Shown here: piece after piece, positions 58,947 to 64,000 of the stretch
Numbering within the stretch: position 1 is the stretch's first letter
How the letters are laid out: each line of letters starts with the position of its first letter
From: Cupriavidus oxalaticus
GTDB taxonomy: Bacteria > Pseudomonadota > Gammaproteobacteria > Burkholderiales > Burkholderiaceae
Assembly (NCBI RefSeq): GCF_016894385.1
Contig: NZ_CP069812.1
Coordinates: 372,001 to 436,000, forward strand
DNA length: 64,000 nucleotides
Reading direction: 5' to 3'
Notes under the pieces: model-generated
Told to the model about the DNA's origin: nothing
Seen by the model: the letters and a program-made list of their open reading frames with translations, nothing else
The model's database searches: none
Position numbers and translations under genes: made by a program

Positions 58947-58970
58947 GCCGCGCCGATGCGCGGCTTTTTT
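58947..58970 (+). terminator. Rho-independent terminator of aspS
   Basis: GCCGCGC-CGAT-GCGCGGC, a 7-bp stem flanked by AAA and followed by TTTTTT, 26 bases after the stop. Confidence 0.92.
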
Positions 58971-59135
58971 GCCTTCTGCGCAATACCGGTCGGTGTGACG
59001 GTGCCGCCACCAGCGCTTTGGTTTCGATTTGTTACCGGTAGGAACGAAGCCCGCGACGGCCGTGTCTCCTTTCTTTGACACGCAATTTGCCGAGGGGCCC
59101 CGCGATGAAGGCTCCCGGCGCTCGGGAGGAAATTC

Positions 59136-60056
59136 GTGAACCTGAACCTGGATACCGAACTGATCCGCCAGTTTCTGCTGGCCCACCAGGAGACCATCGT
59201 GACCTGGCTGGTGGCGGGGCTGGTGATGCTGCTGCTGGCCCGCTTCGAGCTGCGCCGGGCCCAGCGCCGCGCCGCGTTGGCCATGTCCGAAGCGGTGGCG
59301 ACCACCGTGGCCGCGTGCGTGCCCGATATCGCCCACGCCGTGCAGGCGGCGTCGCCGCAGCCGCTGGCCGAGCCGGTCGAGATGCAGCGCGCCGAAGCGC
59401 TGCGCCGGCTGGCGCTGGATACCGTCGGCGCGGTCATGACGCGCGGGCGCTGGCTCGATGAGCTGGGCAACCTGCGCCTGGCCGACGACGCGCTGCTCGA
59501 CGGCCAGCGTGCCGGCGGCGCCGACCCGCTGCTGGTGGTGGCGCCGCAGCCGGCGGTACAGGCCTACCTGGCGGCCCAGCGCGTGTTCGAGGACGAGGCC
59601 GCGCAGGTGCAGGCGCTGCGCCGCGATGCCCAGCGCCACCAGGAAGGGCTGCAGGCGCTGGATGCCGAGGCCGCGCATATCGAGCAGGAGACCGGCAGCA
59701 TCGTGCTGCGCTTCGAGCAGGTCAATGCGCAGGCCGCCCAGGGCGTCGATGGCGGCGACTACCAGCGCTTCCTGATCCAGAAGTACAACGCTCTTGGCCA
59801 GCGTGAGAAGGAAATCGCACAGGAGCGTGTACACCTGCAGGCCCAGGCGCGGCTGAGCGCCGACGTGCTGGCGGATCGCGCCCACGCTGCCTCCCGGCGC
59901 TATCGCGAGTCACTGGCGCCGCTGATGGAACAGCTGCGGGCCGCATGGGGCCATGGCGATTCGCCGCAGGTGTTCGATACCTGGCAGCATAGAGGCACCG
60001 AGCCGGGCACCGAGCCGTACCTCGCGCCGCACGCCCCCGCGCGCAACGCCGCCTGA
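59136..60056 (+). CDS. Membrane-anchored coiled-coil protein of unknown function
   Basis: 306 residues from a GTG at 59136 with GGGAGGA upstream. One N-terminal membrane helix (IVTWLVAGLVMLLLARFELR), then a long Ala/Gln/Glu/Arg-rich helical region (QVQALRRDAQRHQEGLQALD, EKEIAQERVHLQAQARLSAD) predicted to form coiled coil, and a short Pro-rich end. Topology suggests a cytoplasmic coiled coil tethered to the inner membrane. I do not recognise a family. It lies alone between the aspS terminator and nudB, with its own ribosome site. Confidence 0.7.
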   Translation: MNLNLDTELIRQFLLAHQETIVTWLVAGLVMLLLARFELRRAQRRAALAMSEAVATTVAACVPDIAHAVQAASPQPLAEPVEMQRAEALRRLALDTVGAVMTRGRWLDELGNLRLADDALLDGQRAGGADPLLVVAPQPAVQAYLAAQRVFEDEAAQVQALRRDAQRHQEGLQALDAEAAHIEQETGSIVLRFEQVNAQAAQGVDGGDYQRFLIQKYNALGQREKEIAQERVHLQAQARLSADVLADRAHAASRRYRESLAPLMEQLRAAWGHGDSPQVFDTWQHRGTEPGTEPYLAPHAPARNAA

Positions 60057-60146
60057 GACAAGGGTCATCGGACCCGGGGATAGCGCTTTCGCGTGGCAAG
60101 CGCGCGCGGCTGCGCTATCCTTGGGTTTGTCCTTTCGCCCAGACCC

Positions 60147-60632
60147 ATGCCCTACAAGATTCCGGAATCCGTGCTGGTCGTGATCTACACGCCAGATCTT
60201 CAAGTCTTGCTGCTGGAACGCGCCGATCGCCCGGGATTCTGGCAGTCCGTGACCGGCAGCCTCGATACCCTGGACGAACCGCTGGCAGTGACCGCCGCGC
60301 GCGAGGTGGCAGAGGAAACCGGCATCATCGCCGGCGAGCACCTGCTGGCCGACTGGGGCCATTCGATCCAGTACGAGATCTACCCGCAATGGCGGCACCG
60401 CTATGCCGAAGGCGTCACGCGCAATACCGAGCACTGGTTCGGCCTGCGCGTGCATGAAGCGCTGCCGGTGACGCTGGCGCCACGCGAGCACCTGCAATAC
60501 AAGTGGCTGCCGTGGGAGCAGGCCGCCGCGCACTGCTTTTCCAGCAGCAACGCCGAAGCCATCCGGCAACTGGCCTGGCGTGCCACCACCGGGGTGGCCG
60601 GGAAGCCGGCACTGTGCGGAGCGCAGCCATGA
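60147..60632 (+). CDS. nudB: Dihydroneopterin triphosphate diphosphatase
   Basis: 161 residues. Matches E. coli NudB at FWQSVTGS, HRYAEGVTRNTEHWFGLRV and REHLQYKWL. It removes pyrophosphate from dihydroneopterin triphosphate in folate synthesis. The Nudix box has six rather than five residues between the Gly and the first Glu (GSLDTLDE), then the usual seven to REVAEETGI. Its stop overlaps the EEP-family gene by 4 bases (ATGA). Confidence 0.92.
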   Translation: MPYKIPESVLVVIYTPDLQVLLLERADRPGFWQSVTGSLDTLDEPLAVTAAREVAEETGIIAGEHLLADWGHSIQYEIYPQWRHRYAEGVTRNTEHWFGLRVHEALPVTLAPREHLQYKWLPWEQAAAHCFSSSNAEAIRQLAWRATTGVAGKPALCGAQP

Positions 60633-61414
60633 AGCTGCGCGTGGTCACCTACAACATCCACAAGGGGGTGACCGGCCTGTCGCGGCGCCCGCGCATCCAG
60701 AATGTGCGGGCCGGCCTGCATGCGATGGATGCGGACATCGTCTTCCTGCAGGAAGTGCAGGACCGCAACGACCGCCTGGTGGCGGCGGCGCTGTTCGATC
60801 CCGACCATACCCAGCTCAACTACCTGGCGACCGATGCGTACCCGCACTCGGTCTACGGGCGCAACGCGGTCTATGACTACGGCCATCACGGCAACGCGAT
60901 CCTGTCGCGCCATCCGATCCTGATGTCCGAAAACCTCGACATCTCCGACCACCGTTTCGAGCAGCGCGGGCTGCTGCATGCGGTGGCGGACATCAACGGC
61001 ATCGAAACCCATCTGATCTGCGTGCACTTCGGCCTGTTCGCCCGCAGCCGCGCGCGCCAGGCCGAGGCGCTGGTCGAGCGCGTGCGCACCGTGGTGCCCG
61101 AGGGGGTGCCGCTGGTGATCGCCGGCGACTTCAACGACTGGAATCACCGGCTCGATGCGCAGATCTGCAATACGCTGCATGCGGTCGAGGCGTCCCACGC
61201 GCGCGGCGCGCGGCTGCATACGTTCCCGAGCCATATGCCATGGTGGCAGCTCGACCGGATCTACGTGCGCGGCTTCGAGATCGAGCGCGCGCACGCGCTG
61301 ACCGGGCGGGATTGGGCGCAGCGGTCGGACCATGTGCCGCTGGTGGCGGAGCTTGGGCGTCCGCTCGCTGAGGCGGTGGAAGCGGCGGCCGAGCAGCGCG
61401 ACAAGGCTGCCTGA
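60629..61414 (+). CDS. Endonuclease/exonuclease/phosphatase family protein (YbhP-like)
   Basis: 261 residues. EEP-fold motifs: LRVVTYNIHKGV with the metal-site Asn, DIVFLQEVQDRN, GDFNDWNHRLD and the terminal QRSDHVPLVAEL with the catalytic Asp-His. The layout matches E. coli YbhP, which neighbours ybhO (clsB); here clsB is also close by. It likely acts on a phosphodiester substrate, possibly a lipid (inference). Confidence 0.88.
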   Translation: MKLRVVTYNIHKGVTGLSRRPRIQNVRAGLHAMDADIVFLQEVQDRNDRLVAAALFDPDHTQLNYLATDAYPHSVYGRNAVYDYGHHGNAILSRHPILMSENLDISDHRFEQRGLLHAVADINGIETHLICVHFGLFARSRARQAEALVERVRTVVPEGVPLVIAGDFNDWNHRLDAQICNTLHAVEASHARGARLHTFPSHMPWWQLDRIYVRGFEIERAHALTGRDWAQRSDHVPLVAELGRPLAEAVEAAAEQRDKAA

Positions 61415-61477
61415 GGGCCTCCAACAGCGCTGGCTTTCTCCCGTCTCCCGCCAAGGCGGCGGGGCGGGATTCCGCAG

Positions 61478-61987
61478 TCAGCGGCTCGAATAGTCGCGGA
61501 TAAAGGCGAAGACGGCGTCGGCGTCGTTCAGATCCAGCACCGGCAACGACGTCATCGCCGCGGTGGCCGCGACATCATCACTAGCCACCGCCACCACCCC
61601 CGGTACTTCATCCCACAGCGGCGTGCGCCCCAATCCGGGCCGGAACACTTCCAGCTTGGGAAAATCGCTGCGCTTGTAGCCCTCCACCAGCACCAGGTCG
61701 GTGTCGGCCGGCAGCACCGCCAGCGCATCGTCCAACTCGGGCGACGGCACGGCCTCGGGGTAATGCCGCATCAACGTCAGGTGGCGCGCGCCGACCAGCA
61801 CGACGTTGGCGCAGCCGGCCTCGCGCATGCGCCAGGAGTCCTTGCCCGGCGTGTCGGGATCGAAGCCGTGGTGGGTGTGCTTGACGCCGGCCACGCGCAG
61901 GCCGGCGGCGACAAAACGGGGGATCAGCTGGTCGAGCAGCGTGGTCTTGCCGCTGCCGGACGAGCCGGTGATGCCGAATACCTTCAC
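61478..61987 (-). CDS. mobB: Molybdopterin-guanine dinucleotide biosynthesis adaptor protein MobB
   Basis: 169 residues from a GTG at 61987 (VKVFGITGSSGSGKTTLLDQ); no ATG gives a sensible start, and an upstream frame is Arg-rich and unlike the family. Walker A GSSGSGKTT and the HTHHGFDPDTPGKDSWRMRE and VLVEGYKRSDFPKLEV blocks are those of MobB, a GTP-binding partner of MobA. It interrupts the usual ybhP-clsB neighbourhood in opposite orientation. Confidence 0.9.
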   Translation of the reverse strand: MKVFGITGSSGSGKTTLLDQLIPRFVAAGLRVAGVKHTHHGFDPDTPGKDSWRMREAGCANVVLVGARHLTLMRHYPEAVPSPELDDALAVLPADTDLVLVEGYKRSDFPKLEVFRPGLGRTPLWDEVPGVVAVASDDVAATAAMTSLPVLDLNDADAVFAFIRDYSSR

Positions 61988-62064
61988 GATCGGTTCCGTG
62001 GGGGGCGCGTCGATGATGGCAACGACGATAGCAGAGATCTGCGCACATGTGCACGCGGCGTCTT

Positions 62065-62084
62065 TCGGACAGAATTCTGTCCGA
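62065..62084. promoter_or_regulatory. 20-bp perfect palindrome between mobB and clsB
   Basis: TCGGACAGAATTCTGTCCGA is a perfect 20-bp palindrome. Its right end overlaps GATAAT (62083-62088), a -10-like box that ends exactly 6 bases before the clsB ATG at 62095. It is a good candidate repressor operator for clsB. Confidence 0.65.
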
Positions 62085-62094
62085 TAATCTCGGC

Positions 62095-63411
62095 ATGTCA
62101 CGGATCTCCCACTCCGAGCGGCCGGATGCGACCGCCGCTGGCACCGAACACACCGCCGAACACAGCGCCGAACACGGCGCCGACCGGCAACGCCACCGCA
62201 TGCTGCGCTGGACATGGCGCCGCGGCAAGCCGACCAGCGGCAACACCGTGCGCCTGCTGCACGGCGGCCAGGACTTCTTTCCCGCGCTGATCGAAGCGAT
62301 CGACCAGGCCGCTTTCCAGGTGGTGCTCGAAACCTACATCTATGCCGACGACGACATCGGCCGCGCCGTCAGCGACGCGCTGGTACGCGCCGCCGCGCGC
62401 GGCGTCTCGGTGCGCGTCACCGTCGACGGCTTCGGCGCCGGCGACATGCCCGCCGCCATGGCCGAACGCCTGAGCGCCGGCGGCGTGCAGCTGCGCGTCT
62501 ACCGCAAGCTGCGCGGCTTCCGGCTGGCCCGGCGCCACCTGCGCCGGCTGCACCGCAAGCTGGCGGTGATCGACGGCGAGGTGGCCTTCGTCGGCGGCAT
62601 CAATATCATCGACGACCTCAACCACGGCCCGTTCGAAGGCGCCAACCTCGGGCCGCGCTACGACTTCGCGGTGCAGGTCAGCGGCCCGCTGGTAGACCGC
62701 ATCGCGCTGACCGCCGAACGGCTCTGGTGGCGCCTGGCGCTGCGCGACACGCACGGCAGCGGCCGCGCCGCCGCGGTGGCGGGCTACCCGCTGCTGACCG
62801 ACCTGCCGCCGCGCGGCGAGCCCAGCAGCGGCGTGCGCGCCGCGCTGCTGCTGCGCGATAACCTGCGCAACCGCCGCACCATCGAGCGCGAATACCGGCG
62901 CGCGCTCGGCGCCGCGCGCCAGGACGTGATCCTGGCCAACGCCTATTTCCTGCCCGGCCACAAGATGCGCCGCGCGCTGCTGGCCTGCCGCGCGCGCGGC
63001 GTGCGCGTGCGGCTGCTGCTGCAGGGCATGGTCGAATACCGCCTGCAGCACTACGCCACGCACGCGCTCTATGCTTCCTTGCTGGAGGCCGGCGTCGAGA
63101 TCTACGAGTACGCAGAGAGCTTCCTGCATGCCAAGGTCGGCGTGGTCGACGAAGCGTGGGCCACCGTGGGTTCGAGCAACATGGACCCGTTCAGCCTGCT
63201 GCTGGCGCGCGAAGCCAACGTGGCCGTTTATGATGCTGCCTTCGCCGCGGAACTGCGTACGGCGCTGGAGCGCGCCATTGCGCACCGCAGCGTGCGCATC
63301 ATGCCCGACGTCCATGCACGGCGCTCGCCACTGCACCGGTTGGCGAACTGGACTGCGTATATGCTGCTGCGGCTCGGCGTGATCATCGCCGGCGTCGCGG
63401 GGCGCTACTGA
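62095..63411 (+). CDS. clsB: Cardiolipin synthase B
   Basis: 438 residues. Two phospholipase-D HKD motifs, HRKLAVID at about residue 153 and HAKVGVVD near 345, and GSSNMDPFSLLLAREANVAV, match the ClsB/YbhO type. It makes cardiolipin from phosphatidylglycerol and, for ClsB, can use phosphatidylethanolamine-type donors. The N-terminus has a repeat with AEH units encoded by near-identical 12-base repeats (62140-62175). The start at 62095 follows a possible promoter so closely that a leaderless mRNA is likely. Confidence 0.9.
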   Translation: MSRISHSERPDATAAGTEHTAEHSAEHGADRQRHRMLRWTWRRGKPTSGNTVRLLHGGQDFFPALIEAIDQAAFQVVLETYIYADDDIGRAVSDALVRAAARGVSVRVTVDGFGAGDMPAAMAERLSAGGVQLRVYRKLRGFRLARRHLRRLHRKLAVIDGEVAFVGGINIIDDLNHGPFEGANLGPRYDFAVQVSGPLVDRIALTAERLWWRLALRDTHGSGRAAAVAGYPLLTDLPPRGEPSSGVRAALLLRDNLRNRRTIEREYRRALGAARQDVILANAYFLPGHKMRRALLACRARGVRVRLLLQGMVEYRLQHYATHALYASLLEAGVEIYEYAESFLHAKVGVVDEAWATVGSSNMDPFSLLLAREANVAVYDAAFAAELRTALERAIAHRSVRIMPDVHARRSPLHRLANWTAYMLLRLGVIIAGVAGRY

Positions 63412-63533
63412 AACGGTTGCCACTGTGGGTTTGCTGCCATGCGGCAACGCACGGCTTGCGAGCCGTTGCGTCGCCTTGCGTGACGGGCATGCTGCATTGC
63501 GGCCCGTTTAGAAACACGGGTCTAATTAAAAGC

Positions 63534-63576
63534 TTGATGGTCGACTGCTGCGCCAGAATAATCTGAACGACCGTTC
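63534..63576 (+). promoter_or_regulatory. Promoter and operator of the TetR gene at 63704
   Basis: TTGATG (-35, 63534-63539), 17-base spacer, AATAAT (-10, 63557-63562), then the inverted repeat GAACG-AC-CGTTC at 63565-63576 over the expected start near 63569. It implies self-repression. The rest of the 292-base gap holds nothing else that I recognise. Confidence 0.6.
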
Positions 63577-63703
63577 TTTTTTGGCTTAGACTGCGTGCAT
63601 TCGCGGTATGCAGTGGCAAATTCGCCGGCTGCCCGCAAACAAATGCAACGTCAGGGTCATACGCACAGGCCGCAGCAGGGCCTTTGCAGAACGGAGAAAT
63701 AAC

Positions 63704-64000
63704 ATGCGACACCAGTCAGCCCGTCTCGAATCCGCCGCCGCCTCCCCCGCGCCCATGCGCAAGGGTGAGATGACGCGCGTGGCGATTCTGGATGCCGCAC
63801 TGGAGCTGTCGTCCCGCGACGGGCTCGAGGGTCTGACCATCGGCCTGCTCGCGGAACGCATGCAGATGAGCAAGAGCGGTGTCTTCGCGCACTTCGGTTC
63901 GCGCGAGGACCTGCAGGTGGAGGTGGTGCGGGAGTATCACCGCCGGTTCGAGCAGGAGGTTTTCTACCCCTCCTTGCAGGAGCCGCGCGGACTGCCCCGG
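63704..64000 (+). CDS. TetR family regulator (partial, C-terminus outside the window)
   Basis: The first 99 codons are present; the frame is open to the window end. Start ATG at 63704 with GGAGAAAT upstream. The TetR HTH covers about residues 23-72 (MTRVAILDAALELSSRDGLE, then AERMQMSKSGVFAHFGSRED). The ligand domain is mostly outside. Its target is unknown; the upstream operator-like repeat suggests at least autoregulation. Confidence 0.85.
   Translation, partial: MRHQSARLESAAASPAPMRKGEMTRVAILDAALELSSRDGLEGLTIGLLAERMQMSKSGVFAHFGSREDLQVEVVREYHRRFEQEVFYPSLQEPRGLPR

Overview
The window is GC-rich and densely coded. It reads as chromosomal DNA of a Burkholderiales bacterium, most likely Cupriavidus. 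The grounds are a Bug-type (tripartite tricarboxylate family) binding protein beside a LysR regulator, the DUF971-ubiE-Tim44-ubiJ-ubiB block, a DUF3683 FAD/Fe-S fusion, a complete minor-pilin operon, an aerobic-CODH-like cox cluster, and an AspRS of the non-discriminating type. The genus is inferred from gene content. I see no rRNA, tRNA, CRISPR array, prophage or transposase gene.

Layout. 1-6 kb: tail of a CaiB/BaiF CoA-transferase, a LysR regulator divergent from a Bug binding protein, a LeuC/LeuD-like hydro-lyase pair, and a soluble hybrid histidine kinase. 6-12 kb: a diguanylate cyclase, small exported proteins, a channel-like membrane protein, an amino-acid binding protein with a sigma-54/NtrC-like control region, and an RpiR/SIS regulator. 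12-18.6 kb: pilE-fimT-pilV-pilW-pilX-pilY1, mostly coupled by 4-bp overlaps. 18.6-24 kb: an efflux operon on the minus strand (TetR, lipoprotein membrane-fusion protein, ABC ATPase, ABC-2 permease, NodT-type outer-membrane factor). 24-27 kb: queF and ilvA. 27-31.6 kb: otsB, a GH15 enzyme, otsA, then a pterin dehydratase. 31.6-32.5 kb: a gene-free segment made of a roughly 300-bp-arm inverted repeat. 32.5-40.8 kb: a molybdenum hydroxylase cluster of form II CODH type with its maturation genes. 41-46.5 kb: a YqaA-like membrane protein, the 1324-residue FAD/Fe-S oxidoreductase, a HIT protein. 46.6-54 kb: an SbmA/BacA-like ABC transporter and the ubiquinone block. 54-61.4 kb: a sodium:solute symporter, FmdB, DUF502, aspS, an unknown coiled-coil protein, nudB and an EEP-family phosphatase. 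61.4-64 kb: mobB, clsB, and the start of a TetR gene cut by the window end.

How parts work together. The cox genes form a set: the S, L and M subunits make the enzyme, the CoxD AAA+ ATPase and CoxE VWA protein, CoxG and XdhC assemble it, and the MocA-like cytidylyltransferase supplies the molybdopterin cytosine dinucleotide. mobB at 61.5 kb also serves molybdenum cofactor work. otsA/otsB make trehalose. ubiE, ubiJ and ubiB serve ubiquinone biosynthesis. NudB acts in folate synthesis and the pterin dehydratase recycles tetrahydrobiopterin-type cofactor.

The most unusual signals are non-coding: the long inverted repeat at 31.6-32.5 kb, six copies of a REP-like palindrome (two as inverted pairs, one pair inside the cox cluster), a 20-bp perfect palindrome over the clsB promoter, and tandem NtrC-like sites ahead of a sigma-54 promoter. 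In proteins, notable points are a LeuC paralogue lacking the usual Asp-His-Asn motif and a hybrid kinase whose Hpt domain lacks its phosphoacceptor histidine.
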